Notes: a model not told the origin generated them from the letters alone. A stretch of 64,000 nucleotides of DNA from Pelomonas cellulosilytica (GCF_021353265.1 NZ_JAJTWU010000001.1:682001-746000), one strand, 5' to 3'; counted from the stretch's first letter, positions 17,391-27,223 are shown. Translations and numbers: made by a program.

Positions 17391-19313
17391 ATGAGCTATC
17401 AGGTCCTGGCCCGCAAATACCGCCCGCAGAGTTTCGAGCAGCTCGTCGGCCAGGAGCATGTCGTGCAGGCGCTGGCCAACGCGCTGACGCAGGGCCGGCT
17501 GCACCACGCCTACCTGTTCACCGGCACGCGCGGCGTCGGCAAGACGACCGTCTCGCGCATCCTCGCCAAGAGCCTGAACTGCACCGGGCCGGACGGCACC
17601 GGCGGCATCACGGCCCAGCCCTGCGGCGTCTGCGCGGCCTGCCGCGACATCGATTCGGGCCGCTTCGTCGACTACGTGGAACTGGACGCGGCGTCCAACC
17701 GCGGCGTCGAGGAGATCTCGCAACTGCTGGACCAGGCGGTCTACAAGCCGGTCGTCGGCCGCTTCAAGGTCTACATGATCGACGAAGTCCACATGCTGTC
17801 GAACACCGCGTTCAACGCGATGCTGAAGACGCTGGAGGAGCCGCCCGAGTATCTGAAGTTCGTGCTGGCCACCACCGACCCGCAGAAGGTGCCGGTGACC
17901 GTGCTGTCGCGCTGCCTGCAGTTCAACCTGCGCCCGATGGCCGCGGCCGACGTGCAGATGCACCTGGGCAATGTGCTGGGTGCCGAGAGCGTGCCGGCCG
18001 AGGGCGGCGCGCTGAGGCTGCTGGCGCGCGCAGCTCGCGGCTCCATGCGCGATGCGCTGTCGCTGACCGACCAGGCCATCGCTTTCGGTGCCGGCCAGTT
18101 GACCGAGGCCGGCGTGCGCCAGATGCTGGGCAGCGTGGACCGGGGCCATGTGGTGGCCATCGTCGACGCGCTGGCCGCGGCCAGCGGCGAGGCCGTCGTG
18201 GCCCAGGCCGATGCGCTGCGCGGCGCGGGCCTGTCGGCCGCCGGCACGCTGGAGGACCTGGCGACGCTGTTCCAGCAGATGGCCCTCGCTCAGGCCGCGC
18301 CGACGGCGCTGGACGACGCGGACGGCGAGACGGCCGAGATTCGCCGCCTGGCCGTCGCGCTGCCGGCCGACGAGATCCAGTTGATGTACAGCATGGCGTT
18401 GCACGGCCGCGCCGAGCTGCACCTGGCGCCGGACGAATACGCCGGGCTGCTGATGGTGCTGCTGCGCATGCTGGCCTTCCGCCCCGCGGGCACGAGCCCG
18501 AAGCCGGTGAAGGCGGCCGCGCTGGTGCGCCCACCGGCGGTGGCCAAGGCGGTGGTCAGCGTTCCGCTGCCCAAGGCCGCGCCGCCGCCGCCAGCACCGG
18601 CCGTGGCGAGGGCGCCTGTGGCCACGGCTCCCGTGGCGGCTTCCCTGGCGTCGCCGGTCGTGGCGCCCGCGCCGGCACCCGTCGCTCCCGCGCCTGCTCC
18701 CGTCGCAGCGCCCAAGGCCGCCGAGGCTGCTGCGCCCAGCTTCGGCGCGCGGCTGCGGCCGCGCCCGGTCGAGCATGCACCGGTGGCCGAGGACGACATG
18801 GACCTCGGCGACGGCCCGCCGCCCGATGATGCGCCACCGCCGTGGATGGAGGCCGACGACGGCCCTACGGCCACTGCGCCGGACGCCCGCGAACCCGAGG
18901 CGCCGCGCCGCGTGGAACTGCGCGAGACGCCTGAAGGTTCTCGCTGGGCCGAGCGCGTCGCGGCGGCCAGCATCGTCGGCATGACCGGCGAACTGGCCCG
19001 CCAGGCCCAGGCGCTGGGCTGCGAGACGGTGAACGGCCGCGAGCTCTGGCGCTTGCGCGTCGAGCGCGAGTCGTTGCGCCAGCCGGCGCTGGTCGCAAAG
19101 CTCGAGGCGGCGTTGGATGCGAAGCTCGAGATCGAGGCCGGCGTGGCCGAGGATTCCATTGCGCTGCGCACGGTGGCCCGCATCGAGGCCCAGCAGCGCG
19201 CCGCCGAGGAACTGGCCGCGACGCATCCGATGACACGCACGCTGCTGTCCCAATTCCCGTCGGCACGCATCCTGCCGGGCTCCGTGCAGCCCGTGCTGAC
19301 ACCTTCTACGTAG
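17391..19313 (+). CDS. dnaX: DNA polymerase III subunit gamma/tau
   Basis: Clamp-loader ATPase of the replicative polymerase (640 residues). It starts [21 protein letters not shown]. Walker A GTRGVGKT lies at 45-52, the zinc module has Cys64, Cys78, Cys81 and Cys84, then IDEVHML and an SRC arginine-finger motif (LSRCLQF). A Pro/Ala-rich linker (about 390-500) precedes the C-terminal tau region. I saw no A-rich slippery site of the E. coli type, so a separate gamma form is not predicted from sequence. It begins the conserved dnaX-ybaB-recR block. Confidence 0.96.
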   Translation: MSYQVLARKYRPQSFEQLVGQEHVVQALANALTQGRLHHAYLFTGTRGVGKTTVSRILAKSLNCTGPDGTGGITAQPCGVCAACRDIDSGRFVDYVELDAASNRGVEEISQLLDQAVYKPVVGRFKVYMIDEVHMLSNTAFNAMLKTLEEPPEYLKFVLATTDPQKVPVTVLSRCLQFNLRPMAAADVQMHLGNVLGAESVPAEGGALRLLARAARGSMRDALSLTDQAIAFGAGQLTEAGVRQMLGSVDRGHVVAIVDALAAASGEAVVAQADALRGAGLSAAGTLEDLATLFQQMALAQAAPTALDDADGETAEIRRLAVALPADEIQLMYSMALHGRAELHLAPDEYAGLLMVLLRMLAFRPAGTSPKPVKAAALVRPPAVAKAVVSVPLPKAAPPPPAPAVARAPVATAPVAASLASPVVAPAPAPVAPAPAPVAAPKAAEAAAPSFGARLRPRPVEHAPVAEDDMDLGDGPPPDDAPPPWMEADDGPTATAPDAREPEAPRRVELRETPEGSRWAERVAAASIVGMTGELARQAQALGCETVNGRELWRLRVERESLRQPALVAKLEAALDAKLEIEAGVAEDSIALRTVARIEAQQRAAEELAATHPMTRTLLSQFPSARILPGSVQPVLTPST

Positions 19314-19329
19314 ACACAAGGACACGATC

Positions 19330-19656
19330 ATGATGAAAGGCCAACTCGCCGGCTTGATGAAGCAAGCCCAGGCGATGCAGGACAACCTGAAGAAGGCGCA
19401 GGAAGAACTCGCCAACGTCGAGGTCGAAGGCCAGAGCGGTGCCGGGCTCGTGAAGGTGGTCATGACCTGCCGCAACGAGGTCCGCCGCGTCACCATCGAC
19501 CCAAGCCTGCTGGCCGACGACAAGGACATGCTGGAGGACCTCGTGGCCGCCGCCTTCAACGATGCCGCCCGACGCGCCGAGGCCACCAGCGCCGAGCGCA
19601 TGGGCAAGCTGACCGCCGGCATGCCGCTGCCCCCGGGCATGAAGTTCCCGTTCTGA
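19330..19656 (+). CDS. YbaB/EbfC family nucleoid-associated protein
   Basis: DNA-binding protein of 108 residues that forms dimers on the nucleoid. The start [27 protein letters not shown] and the segment [25 protein letters not shown] are typical of the family, as are the C-terminal [12 protein letters not shown] and length. It lies 16 bp after dnaX with AAGGA upstream and 9 bp before recR, the usual operon in proteobacteria. Confidence 0.95.
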   Translation: MMKGQLAGLMKQAQAMQDNLKKAQEELANVEVEGQSGAGLVKVVMTCRNEVRRVTIDPSLLADDKDMLEDLVAAAFNDAARRAEATSAERMGKLTAGMPLPPGMKFPF

Positions 19657-19665
19657 CCCGGCTCC

Positions 19666-20247
19666 GTGACCGCGCTTGAGACGTTGATCGAGGCGCTCAA
19701 GCGCCTGCCCGGCGTGGGCCAGAAGTCGGCCCAGCGCATGGCCTACCACCTGCTGCAGCATGACCGCCTGGCCATGCCGCGGCTCGCCGACGCGCTGACG
19801 GCGGCCGGTGAGCGCATCAAGCACTGCGAGCGCTGCCACACCTTCAGCGAGACACCGCTGTGCGGCGTCTGCGCCGACCCCGAGCGGGACGCGCGGCTGC
19901 TGTGTGTCGTCGAGACGCCCGCCGACCAGGCAGCGCTGGAGCGCACCGGCTCCTACCGCGGCTACTACTTCGTGCTGCTGGGGCGGCTGTCACCGCTGGA
20001 CGGCGTCGGCACGCGGCAGATCGGTGCGGCCGAGCTGATGGCGCGCGCGGGCGAGCCCAGCGTCGAGGAGGTCATCCTGGCCACGAGCTTCACCGCCGAG
20101 GGCGAGGCGACGGCGCATGTGCTGTCCGAGGCACTGAAGGCCCGTGGCATCAAGTCCACACGGCTGGCGCGTGGCGTGCCCGTGGGCAGCGAGCTGGAGT
20201 TTGTGGACCTGGGCACCATCGCCCACGCCTTGTCAGACCGACGTTGA
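19666..20247 (+). CDS. recR: Recombination protein RecR
   Basis: Acts with RecF and RecO to load RecA at gaps. The protein has 193 residues. A helix-hairpin-helix ([21 protein letters not shown]) is followed by the four-Cys zinc finger [16 protein letters not shown] and a Toprim domain ([18 protein letters not shown]). The start is GTG at 19666. Only 9 bp separate it from ybaB, and the GTG fits the family N-terminus [17 protein letters not shown]. Confidence 0.95.
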   Translation: MTALETLIEALKRLPGVGQKSAQRMAYHLLQHDRLAMPRLADALTAAGERIKHCERCHTFSETPLCGVCADPERDARLLCVVETPADQAALERTGSYRGYYFVLLGRLSPLDGVGTRQIGAAELMARAGEPSVEEVILATSFTAEGEATAHVLSEALKARGIKSTRLARGVPVGSELEFVDLGTIAHALSDRR

Positions 20248-20260
20248 CGGAGACGCCGCC

Positions 20261-20653
20261 ATGACCGTGGCCCAGATCTGCCTGTTGATTGCCTGCGCGC
20301 TGCCCATCGTCAGCGCTGGCCTGGCCAAGTCCCGCGGCTTCGGCAAGCGTCGCCGCGATGGCGGCTTCGACAACCACCAGCCGCGTGAATGGCTGGCCAA
20401 GCAGCAGGGCTGGCAGGCGCGGGCCAATGCGGCGCAGGCCAATGGATGGGAGGCCCTGCCCGTCTTCCTGGCGGGGCTGTTCGTCGCCCACCAGCATCAG
20501 GCGGCGCAAGCCACTGTGGACGCGCTGGCGATGGGCTTCATCGCAGCGCGGCTGGCATTCATCGCCCTCTACCTGGCCGATCAGGCCTCGCTGCGCTCGC
20601 TGGCCTGGACAGCCGGCGTCGCCTGCTGCGCCGCGCTGTTCTTCGTACGCTGA
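20261..20653 (+). CDS. MAPEG family membrane protein
   Basis: Small integral membrane protein (130 residues) with four hydrophobic segments. The core NHQPREWLAKQQGWQARANAAQANGWEALPVFLAG is typical of the MAPEG family (membrane glutathione/eicosanoid metabolism), with the conserved polar loop after helix 1 and the N-x-x-E-x-x-P motif in helix 2. The actual substrate of bacterial members is usually unknown. It follows recR by 13 bp and is convergent with mltD, 13 bp away. Confidence 0.82.
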   Translation: MTVAQICLLIACALPIVSAGLAKSRGFGKRRRDGGFDNHQPREWLAKQQGWQARANAAQANGWEALPVFLAGLFVAHQHQAAQATVDALAMGFIAARLAFIALYLADQASLRSLAWTAGVACCAALFFVR

Positions 20654-20666
20654 GCGCGTGACGCGC

Positions 20667-22301
20667 TCAGGGCGCGGCGGCGGCCACGACCGTGTTGCCC
20701 TTGCCGCCGCGGGCCACCTTGGCAGCCTTGCGGGCGGGTGACGATTTGGCCGTCGCTTTGGCCACCCGCACGGGGCGTGCCGCTTGCGGCGCCGGTGTGG
20801 CCTTGGCCTGGGTCACGGCAGGCGCCGTGGTGGCGGTGTAGACCACCAGGGTCTGGCCGGGCTTGAGGCTGGTAGTGTGCCGCCCCAGCTTGTTCCATTG
20901 CGCCACCTGCTCGGCGCGCACCTTGTAGCGCGCGGCGATGCCGGCGATGGTGTCGCCCTTGCCGGCCTTGACGCTCATGCGGCGCAGCGGCGGCGCGTCG
21001 GGCGCGAGGTTCAGCGCCGCTGTGTCGGCCAGGCGCTCGGAGACGTCGTCCACCACGTGGGCGGCACGCGGCACCAGCAGCGTGGAGCCGGCCTTGACGA
21101 GCATCTTGGGCGGGATGCGGTTGACTTCGCGCAGCGCCGACTCGGCCATGCCGGTGCGCTTGGCGGCGTCCGACGGGCTCATCGTCTTGGGCACCACCCA
21201 GGCGGTCCACGTGGCCATCGGCCCGTTGTGGCGGGCCAGGTTCTCGGCGAAGGCGCTGGCCTGCTCGTACGGCAGCAGCACCTGCTGCGTCGCGGCAGCC
21301 AGGATGACCGGCTTGTTCATCTGCGGGTTGAACTGCTGGAAGGTCTCCAGCGACAGGCCGGCCAGCTCGGCAGCCAGCGCCACGTCGATGTCGCGCTCGA
21401 TCTTGACGCTGAGGAAGTACGGGTGGTTGGCTACCGGCGGCAGGCTCAGCGCAAAGCGGTCGGGGGCGAGCACGATGTTCTTTACGGCCTGCAGCTTGGG
21501 CACGTAGTAGCGCGTCTCGTCCGGCATCTTCAAGCTGGCGTAGTCGGTCGGCAGGCCCAGCCGCTGGTTGCGGGCGACGGCCTTCTGCACATTGCCCGGG
21601 CCCCAGTTGTAGGCGGCCAGCGCCAGGTGCCAGTCGCCGAACATCTTGTAGAGCCGGCCCAGGTAGTCCAGCGCGGCCCGGGTGGACGCGAGCACGTCGC
21701 GGCGGTCGTCGCGGAAGATGTTCTGCTTCAGGTCGAAGTCGCGACCGGTGGCGGGCATGAACTGCCACATGCCGGTGGCCTTGGTCGACGACACGGCATG
21801 CGTGACGAAGGCGCTCTCGACGAAGGGCAGCAGCGCCAGTTCGGCCGGCATGCCGCGCTTCTCGACCTCTTCCAGGATGTGGAAGAGATAGCGGCTGCCG
21901 CGGTCGGTCATGCGGTCGACGTAGTCCGGCCGCGCGCTGTACCAGGCCTCGGCCTTGCGCACCCAGTCATCATCGAGGTCCTGCAGTTGGAAGCCTCCGC
22001 GCAGGCGCGCCCACAGGTCAGCGTTCACGTCGGGGGCGTCGAGGTCGATCTTCTCGCCTGGGCGCAGGTTGTCTTCCAGCAGTTCTGCGGCCATTGTGCG
22101 CACGACGGGTGCGGCGTCGGTGGCGGGTTCGGGCGCCGGCGTGGCCTCGGCGGTGGGCGTCGGGGCGGGCGGGGGGGCGGCGCTGGGCGCTTCGGCCTGC
22201 GGCGGGGCGGTCGTTGCGCAGGCGGTGAGCAATGCGGCCAGTAGCAGTGGGGACAGGCGGGTGAGCGCCTTCGGCAGGGTGAGGCGGTGGATCAGCGTCA
22301 T
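20667..22301 (-). CDS. Membrane-bound lytic murein transglycosylase D-like lipoprotein
   Basis: Cleaves peptidoglycan glycan strands to 1,6-anhydromuropeptides. The protein has 544 residues. A signal peptide with lipobox LLTACATT is followed by a Pro/Ala-rich linker. An SLT domain contains the catalytic Glu in LPFVESAF (near residue 162), then SSTKATGMWQFMPATGRDF and LALAAYNWGPGNVQKA. One LysM-like repeat (KGDTIAGIAARYKVRAEQVAQWN) lies near the C-terminus before a Lys/Ala-rich tail. The ATG at 22301 overlaps the gloB stop by 4 bp, so translation is coupled to gloB. Confidence 0.92.
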   Translation of the reverse strand: MTLIHRLTLPKALTRLSPLLLAALLTACATTAPPQAEAPSAAPPPAPTPTAEATPAPEPATDAAPVVRTMAAELLEDNLRPGEKIDLDAPDVNADLWARLRGGFQLQDLDDDWVRKAEAWYSARPDYVDRMTDRGSRYLFHILEEVEKRGMPAELALLPFVESAFVTHAVSSTKATGMWQFMPATGRDFDLKQNIFRDDRRDVLASTRAALDYLGRLYKMFGDWHLALAAYNWGPGNVQKAVARNQRLGLPTDYASLKMPDETRYYVPKLQAVKNIVLAPDRFALSLPPVANHPYFLSVKIERDIDVALAAELAGLSLETFQQFNPQMNKPVILAAATQQVLLPYEQASAFAENLARHNGPMATWTAWVVPKTMSPSDAAKRTGMAESALREVNRIPPKMLVKAGSTLLVPRAAHVVDDVSERLADTAALNLAPDAPPLRRMSVKAGKGDTIAGIAARYKVRAEQVAQWNKLGRHTTSLKPGQTLVVYTATTAPAVTQAKATPAPQAARPVRVAKATAKSSPARKAAKVARGGKGNTVVAAAAP

Positions 22302-23098
22302 CGGAATCCGTTCTTCCATTCGCGCAGCGTGGCGAAGACATCGACCGGGCTGGGCTCGGCCGGAAGTTGCAGGGGCGCATGGCGCCGCGCGGCCTCGCGC
22401 AGCGCGGGTTCGGCGCAGCGCAAGAAGGGGTTGATGCGGGTCTCGGTGCCCAGCGGCACCGGCAGCGTCGGCTGGCCGGCGCTGCGCTGGCCTTCGGCCC
22501 AGGCGGCATGGGCGGCGAGCACGGCGTTGTGCGGATCGACCTCGCGGGCGAAGCGCAGGTTGGATAGCGTGTACTCGTGGGCACAGCACACGCGCGTGGC
22601 GCCTGGTAGTGCCGCCAGCGACTGCAGCGATGCGTGCATCTGCGCGGGCGTGCCCTCGAACAGCCGGCCACAGCCGGCGCTGAAGAGCGCATCGCCGCAG
22701 AACAGCAACGGTGCCTGTCCGGGCACGTCGGCACAGAAGTACGCGACATGGCCGGCGGTGTGCCCCGGCACGTCCAGCACGGCGAAGCGCAGGCCCAGCA
22801 GCTCGATGGTGTCGCCGCCGCTCACGCGGGTCACGGGCTCGGGCATGCGGTCGCGTGCCGGGCCGTAGACCGGGCCTTGCAGGCGCGGGCGCAGGGCCTC
22901 TACCCCGCCGACGTGATCGCCATGGTGGTGGGTCAATAGAATGCCGGCCAGCGTCAGGCGCCGGGCATCCAGAGCGGCGGCCACCGGTGCAGCGTCACCG
23001 GGATCGACGACCAGGGCCTCGCGGCCGTTGTCCAACAGCCAGAGGTAGTTGTCGTCGAATGCGGGAAGAGGCGTGAGCGTCAAAGGCGCAGAACCCAT
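22298..23098 (-). CDS. gloB: Hydroxyacylglutathione hydrolase (glyoxalase II)
   Basis: Hydrolyses S-lactoylglutathione in methylglyoxal detoxification. The protein (266 residues) is a metallo-beta-lactamase fold enzyme. It has PAFDDNYLWLL, metal motif LLTHHHGDHVGG, DVPGHTAGHVAY, FCGDALFSAGCGRLFEGT and the C-terminal glutathione-binding segment (KNGFR end). The length is usual. Its ATG (23096-23098) overlaps the start codon of the divergent methyltransferase gene. It is translationally coupled to mltD. Confidence 0.94.
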   Translation of the reverse strand: MGSAPLTLTPLPAFDDNYLWLLDNGREALVVDPGDAAPVAAALDARRLTLAGILLTHHHGDHVGGVEALRPRLQGPVYGPARDRMPEPVTRVSGGDTIELLGLRFAVLDVPGHTAGHVAYFCADVPGQAPLLFCGDALFSAGCGRLFEGTPAQMHASLQSLAALPGATRVCCAHEYTLSNLRFAREVDPHNAVLAAHAAWAEGQRSAGQPTLPVPLGTETRINPFLRCAEPALREAARRHAPLQLPAEPSPVDVFATLREWKNGFR

Positions 23099-23828
23099 GA
23101 CAGATAAAGGGCCGAGTATAGATTTGGCCGCCTGGCTGCAGACCCCCCCAGGGCGTTACCTGCTGGATTGGGAGCAGACGCAGGTGGACGCGGCGGTGGC
23201 CGACCTGTTCGGCTTTCATGCGCTGCAGCTCGGCCTGCCCGAACTCGACGGTCTGTCGACCAACCGCATGCCGCATCGCTGGCTGGCCGGGCGTGACCTG
23301 CTGTGTGACTTCGACGCGCTGCCGTTCGAGAGCGCCAGCCTGGATCTAGTACTGCTGCCGCATGCGCTGGAGCTGGCACACGACGCCCATGTGCTGCTGC
23401 GCGAGGTGGAGCGGGTGCTGCGGCCAGAGGGGCGGCTCATCGTCTTTGGCCTCAACCCGGCGAGCCTGTGGGGGCTGCGGCAGAACGTGGGACGGCTGCG
23501 GCGCCGCGGCGAGCCCTACCTGCCGCGCGACGGCGAGTTCATCGGCTACTGGCGGCTGCGCGACTGGCTGAAGCTGTTGAGCTTCGAGGTCGAGGCTGCT
23601 CGCTTCGGCGTCTACCGGCCGCCGCTGCGCACCCAGCCGTGGCTGGACCGCTGGCAGTGGATCGAAGGGGTGGGCTCGCGCTGGTGGCCGGTGCTGGGCG
23701 CCGTGTACTTCATCCAGGCCATCAAGCGAGTGCACGGCACGCGCATGATCGGTCTGGCCCGCAACAAGCGGCTGGCCGCCAAGAAGGCGCCGGCCGTCGC
23801 GTTGAACAACCAACAGAAGAAGAAATGA
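23097..23828 (+). CDS. SAM-dependent methyltransferase, class I
   Basis: Protein of 243 residues with a Methyltransf_11-like core. [48 protein letters not shown] matches motifs II to IV. The usual glycine-rich motif I is weak or replaced ([12 protein letters not shown]), so the SAM site looks degenerate at its start. Proteins like this are widely found beside gloB and rnhA in beta/gammaproteobacteria; the substrate is unknown. The C-terminal tail is Lys-rich. The stop overlaps the rnhA start by 4 bp (ATGA). Confidence 0.83.
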   Translation: MTDKGPSIDLAAWLQTPPGRYLLDWEQTQVDAAVADLFGFHALQLGLPELDGLSTNRMPHRWLAGRDLLCDFDALPFESASLDLVLLPHALELAHDAHVLLREVERVLRPEGRLIVFGLNPASLWGLRQNVGRLRRRGEPYLPRDGEFIGYWRLRDWLKLLSFEVEAARFGVYRPPLRTQPWLDRWQWIEGVGSRWWPVLGAVYFIQAIKRVHGTRMIGLARNKRLAAKKAPAVALNNQQKKK

Positions 23829-24307
23829 CCGATTCCCCGAAACCTGCGCTGGCCATCAAGAAGCCCCAGGTCACGATCTACACCGACGGCGCCTGCAAGG
23901 GCAACCCGGGCCCGGGCGGCTGGGGCGCGTGGCTGCACAGCGCCGGCCACGACAAGGAGATGTTCGGCGGCGAGGCCGGCACGACGAACAACCGCATGGA
24001 ACTGACCGCGCCCATCGAGGCGCTGGCCTCGCTCAAGCGCAGCTGCGACGTGGTCGTCTACCTGGACAGCGAATACGTACGCAAGGGCATTACCGAATGG
24101 ATCACCAACTGGCAGCGCCGCGGCTGGAAGACGGCCGATGGCAAGCCGGTGAAGAACGCCGACCTCTGGATGCGGCTTGATGCGCTGCGCAAGCTGCACA
24201 CGGTGGACTGGCGCTGGGTGAAGGGCCACGCGGGCGACCCGGGCAACGAGCGCGCCGACATGCTGGCCAACAAGGGCGTGGCCTCCATCGCCCGGGGCAG
24301 CCGCTGA
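23825..24307 (+). CDS. rnhA: Ribonuclease HI
   Basis: Degrades RNA in RNA:DNA hybrids. The protein (160 residues) has the four catalytic carboxylates in context: [17 protein letters not shown] (Asp21), NNRMELTA (Glu), YLDSEYV (Asp) and [10 protein letters not shown] (Asp). The segment [28 protein letters not shown] is also typical. The ATG at 23825 overlaps the methyltransferase stop by 4 bp, indicating coupling. Head-to-head arrangement with gloB is common in this group. Confidence 0.96.
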   Translation: MTDSPKPALAIKKPQVTIYTDGACKGNPGPGGWGAWLHSAGHDKEMFGGEAGTTNNRMELTAPIEALASLKRSCDVVVYLDSEYVRKGITEWITNWQRRGWKTADGKPVKNADLWMRLDALRKLHTVDWRWVKGHAGDPGNERADMLANKGVASIARGSR

Positions 24308-24353
24308 ACAACGAAGTGCCGGGGCGCCGCCCCGCGCGAACGAGGACGACGAC

Positions 24354-24920
24354 ATGAGCATCAAGAGCGACAAATGGATCCGCCGCATGGCGGAGCAGCA
24401 CGGCATGATCGAGCCGTTCGAGCCGGGTCAGATCCGCGAGAAGGACGGCCGCAAGATCGTCAGCTACGGCACCAGCAGCTATGGCTACGACATCCGTTGC
24501 GCGCCCGAGTTCAAGGTCTTCACCAACATCCACTCGACGGTGGTGGACCCGAAGAACTTCGACGAGAACAGCTTCGTCGACGTCAACAAGGACGTCTGCA
24601 TCATCCCGCCCAACAGCTTCGCGCTGGCGCGCACGCTGGAGTACTTCCGCATCCCGCGCAACGTGCTGACGGTGTGCCTTGGCAAGAGCACCTATGCCCG
24701 CTGCGGCATCATCGTCAACGTGACGCCGTTCGAGCCCGAGTGGGAGGGCTATGTGACGCTGGAGTTCAGCAACACGACGCCGCTGCCGGCCAAGATCTAC
24801 GCGGGCGAAGGCTGCGCGCAGGTGCTGTTCTTCGAGAGCGACGAAGTCTGCGAGACCAGCTACAAGGACCGCGGCGGCAAGTACCAGGGCCAGGTGGGCG
24901 TCACGCTGCCCAAGACCTGA
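24354..24920 (+). CDS. dcd: dCTP deaminase
   Basis: Converts dCTP to dUTP for thymidylate synthesis. The protein (188 residues) begins [22 protein letters not shown]. It contains [67 protein letters not shown], which includes the catalytic Glu and the conserved Arg/Ser, and ends in the C-terminal closing segment [20 protein letters not shown]. The 46-bp gap after rnhA holds a small GC hairpin (24320-24334) without a T-tract and a GAGGA ribosome-binding site. Confidence 0.96.
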   Translation: MSIKSDKWIRRMAEQHGMIEPFEPGQIREKDGRKIVSYGTSSYGYDIRCAPEFKVFTNIHSTVVDPKNFDENSFVDVNKDVCIIPPNSFALARTLEYFRIPRNVLTVCLGKSTYARCGIIVNVTPFEPEWEGYVTLEFSNTTPLPAKIYAGEGCAQVLFFESDEVCETSYKDRGGKYQGQVGVTLPKT

Positions 24921-24921
24921 G

Positions 24922-25323
24922 CTACTGCTGCGGCGACGCCGGCACGTCGGCGAGTTCCGCCAGCCACGGCAGCGCCGAGCGGTGCCAGAGCTGGCGCGTC
25001 GGCTTGAGCGCCGCGCGCTGCGCCACGCAGCCCAGGCGGATGACGACGGTCGTCGGGTTCTCCGCCGCCGCCGCCCACAGCGCCGTGCCGCAGTCCGGGC
25101 AGAACACCTGGGCGCGGCGGTTGCCGCTCGCAGCGACCTTCACGTAGGTCCGGGGCGTGCCGCGCAGCAGCGAGAACTGCTCGACCGGCGTCGCGACAAT
25201 GGCGCGAAACGGCGCGCCGGAGAGGGTCTGGCAATCGTTGCAGTGGCAGGCGACGACGCGGGATGGGTCGATCTCGGCGTCGAACGCGATGGCGCCGCAA
25301 TGGCAGGCTCCCTGGATCTTCAT
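24922..25323 (-). CDS. GFA family (Gfa-like/CENP-V) zinc protein
   Basis: Protein of 133 residues with the Gfa-like zinc motifs intact: GACHCGAIAF, ACHCNDCQT and VFCPDCGTALW. Function in this subgroup is unknown; the family includes glutathione-dependent formaldehyde-activating enzyme. It is the second member in this window, only moderately similar to the one at 15284-15676. Convergent with dcd, with one base between stops. The ATG at 25323 fits the family N-terminus. Confidence 0.88.
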   Translation of the reverse strand: MKIQGACHCGAIAFDAEIDPSRVVACHCNDCQTLSGAPFRAIVATPVEQFSLLRGTPRTYVKVAASGNRRAQVFCPDCGTALWAAAAENPTTVVIRLGCVAQRAALKPTRQLWHRSALPWLAELADVPASPQQ

Positions 25324-25379
25324 GCGCGGCTCCGTTGGGCAGGAACCTGCAGCATGCCATCCCGGCCCGGTCGGCGCCT

Positions 25380-26153
25380 TCAACGCGCCATCTCCACGAT
25401 CGCCTCGGCCACCACGCGCGGCTGGTCCTTCTGCAGATAGTGACCGGTACCGGCGACGGTCTCGACACGCCGTGCGCCCGTCAGCCGCAGCCAGTCCTGC
25501 TGCAGTCCGCGCACCACGGGCTCGAAGGACCCGGCCTCCAGCCCGCTGAAGTCCGCACGCATCAGCACGCGCGTCGGCACGCCCAGCGGCGGTGCGGCCT
25601 CCCAGGCCTCCAGGCAGCGCGTCTGCGCGTCGAACTCCGCGGCCGGCGCGCGACCCATGGCCATGCGGGCGACCTTGATCAACGTGGCGCTGCTCGGCGA
25701 CTCGGCCGTCACGCGTTCGAGGTGGTGCGGGTGCGTCGCTTCGAGCAGCAGCAGGCCCTTCACGTCGGCCGGGTACAGCCGCGCGTAGGCATACTGGTAG
25801 AGGCCGCCGAGTGAATGGCCCACCAGCAGGTAGGGCGGCGGGTGGCCGCTGCGGCGCAGCGTCTCGTGCAACTCGCGGGCGATGGTGCAGGGGTCGCGCG
25901 GGCCCTCGGCGAAAGGCTCGCGTCCGTAGCCCGGTCGGTCCGGCGCCACGACGACCGCGCCGGCCGGCAGCTGCTGGCGCACCTGGCGCCAGACGTCTGA
26001 CGAATCGCCCAGCCCGGCCTGCAGCACGATGGTCGGCGCGTTGGGGTGCAGCGTTGGCAGTGGCGGCCGCTCGGCGGCGTTGGAGCAGGCGGCCAGTTGC
26101 GTCAGTGTCGCGGCGCAGGCGAGGGCAAGGACCGGAAGGCGGGGATGGCGCAT
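25380..26153 (-). CDS. Alpha/beta hydrolase lipoprotein
   Basis: Predicted exported lipoprotein (257 residues) with signal peptide and lipobox QLAACSN. The alpha/beta-hydrolase core has an oxyanion region IVLQAGLGDSSDVWRQV, APDRPGYGRE, nucleophile elbow VGHSLGGLYQYAYA, an acid in the ADFSG region and catalytic His in GTGHYLQKDQP. Substrate unknown. It lies 56 bp downstream of the GFA gene on the same strand; no terminator is seen between them. Confidence 0.82.
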   Translation of the reverse strand: MRHPRLPVLALACAATLTQLAACSNAAERPPLPTLHPNAPTIVLQAGLGDSSDVWRQVRQQLPAGAVVVAPDRPGYGREPFAEGPRDPCTIARELHETLRRSGHPPPYLLVGHSLGGLYQYAYARLYPADVKGLLLLEATHPHHLERVTAESPSSATLIKVARMAMGRAPAAEFDAQTRCLEAWEAAPPLGVPTRVLMRADFSGLEAGSFEPVVRGLQQDWLRLTGARRVETVAGTGHYLQKDQPRVVAEAIVEMAR

Positions 26154-26238
26154 TGAAATCGTCGGGCCGTTGGGAGCACGGGGCGAACCTTAAGTGCTTC
26201 CGCCTCAACGCCGGCCAAGTTTGGTGTCGTAGGGCGGT

Positions 26239-26724
26239 TCAGGCTGGCGCCAGGCCCAGGTGGCGCTGCAGCCCCAGCCGGCCGGCGCGCATGACGCGGC
26301 GGTGGTTCCAGCGGAACAGCGGCGCCAGCACTGGCGCGAGCCGGCGCAGGATGCCCGGCGGCAGCGTGACGCGCCATACGAAGGTCACGTCCGTGTGCCC
26401 CCCCGCCTCGGGCGGGGCCTGGTGCAGCAGCCAGATGCCTTCGCCCGCCAGCGTGCCGCCGGCGCGCGCGCGCAGCCGCTCTTCCCGCCGTACTTCGGTC
26501 ACCTCCAGCGCCAGCTGCAGCCGGTAGCCCAGGCCCGTGCGGAATAGGATGTCCTGTACGCGCCCGACGCCCAGCTCGTCGCCCGGGTGCAATCGCCGCA
26601 CCGCTACAACGCCCGGCCACCAGTGCGGCCACTGCTCCGTATCGGTGATGGCCTGCCAGACACGGCCCACGGGGGCGTCAAGCCGCCAGTGGCTCACGAG
26701 GTCGAAATACGTGTTCTCAGACAT
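26239..26724 (-). CDS. SRPBCC family (polyketide cyclase/START-like) protein
   Basis: Protein of 161 residues with a START-like hydrophobic-pocket fold. It has FDLVSHWRLDAPVGRVWQAITDTEQWPHWWPGVVAVRRL near the N-terminus and a long C-terminal helix region. These proteins bind small hydrophobic ligands or act in lipid and aromatic modification. No specific role can be given. I chose the ATG at 26724 (MSENTYFDLVS) over one 26 codons upstream, which has no family support and would overlap the divergent regulatory region of the cupin-sigma operon. Confidence 0.78.
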   Translation of the reverse strand: MSENTYFDLVSHWRLDAPVGRVWQAITDTEQWPHWWPGVVAVRRLHPGDELGVGRVQDILFRTGLGYRLQLALEVTEVRREERLRARAGGTLAGEGIWLLHQAPPEAGGHTDVTFVWRVTLPPGILRRLAPVLAPLFRWNHRRVMRAGRLGLQRHLGLAPA

Positions 26725-26772
26725 GCTCTGGAAGTACGCGGACCGCCCGCGGCGTGGATGCCCCGGCAACGC

Positions 26773-26799
26773 TGCATCCACAATTCTTGACGCTGCGTA
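26773..26799 (+). promoter_or_regulatory. Candidate ECF-type promoter of the cupin-sigma-cupin operon
   Basis: TGCATCC (26773-26779) is followed after exactly 16 bp by CGTA (26796-26799), the spacing and -10 type of extracytoplasmic-function sigma promoters. The expected start lies only a few bases before the cupin ATG at 26808, implying a nearly leaderless mRNA. Autoregulation by the operon's own sigma factor would fit but is inference. Confidence 0.4.
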
Positions 26800-26807
26800 C
26801 AACCTTT

Positions 26808-27215
26808 ATGCCCCCGCCCACCGCTTCTCCCGCCCAGGCCCGTGCCATCCGCCGCCGCCTGCTCGAGCGTGTGGCCGACACCGAGAGCCGACTGCTGACC
26901 GTGCCGCCCGGCGCCGCTGGCTGGCAGCCGTTCGGCGACGGCGTGCAGATCAAGGTGCTGCACGAGCACGAGGGTGGCCTGAGCTACCTGCTGAAGCTGG
27001 CGCCCGGCGCCCGCATCGCCGCGCACCGCCATCCGGTGGACGAGGAGTGCGTGGTGCTGGAGGGCGTGCTGAAGGTCGGCAGCCGCATCGAGGTGGGGCC
27101 TGGCGGCTACCACCTGGCGCGAGCCGGCAGCCTGCATGCCAGCCTCGGCACGGAGACGGGCGCGACGATCTTCCTGCGCGGCGCCGAGCCGCATGCGGAC
27201 CAACTGCTCGTGTGA
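26808..27215 (+). CDS. ChrR-like cupin protein upstream of an ECF sigma factor
   Basis: Protein of 135 residues. After an Arg-rich helix (ARAIRRRLLERVADTESRLL) comes one cupin domain with the metal-binding pattern HRHPVDEECVVLEG and a second-motif LHASLGTETGATIFL. The cupin resembles the C-terminal regulatory domain of ChrR-type anti-sigma factors. The zinc-binding HxxxCxxC helix of ChrR is not seen. The ATG at 26808 sits directly after a candidate ECF promoter. It is the first gene of a three-gene operon (cupin, sigma, cupin). It may sense oxidants or metals and modulate the sigma factor. Confidence 0.8.
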   Translation: MPPPTASPAQARAIRRRLLERVADTESRLLTVPPGAAGWQPFGDGVQIKVLHEHEGGLSYLLKLAPGARIAAHRHPVDEECVVLEGVLKVGSRIEVGPGGYHLARAGSLHASLGTETGATIFLRGAEPHADQLLV

Positions 27216-27223
27216 GGTTGAAC

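Noticed and set aside
24320-24334. GC hairpin in the rnhA-dcd gap as a terminator
   Set aside because: Only a 6-bp stem with a 3-nt loop and no T-tract, directly before the dcd ribosome-binding site.
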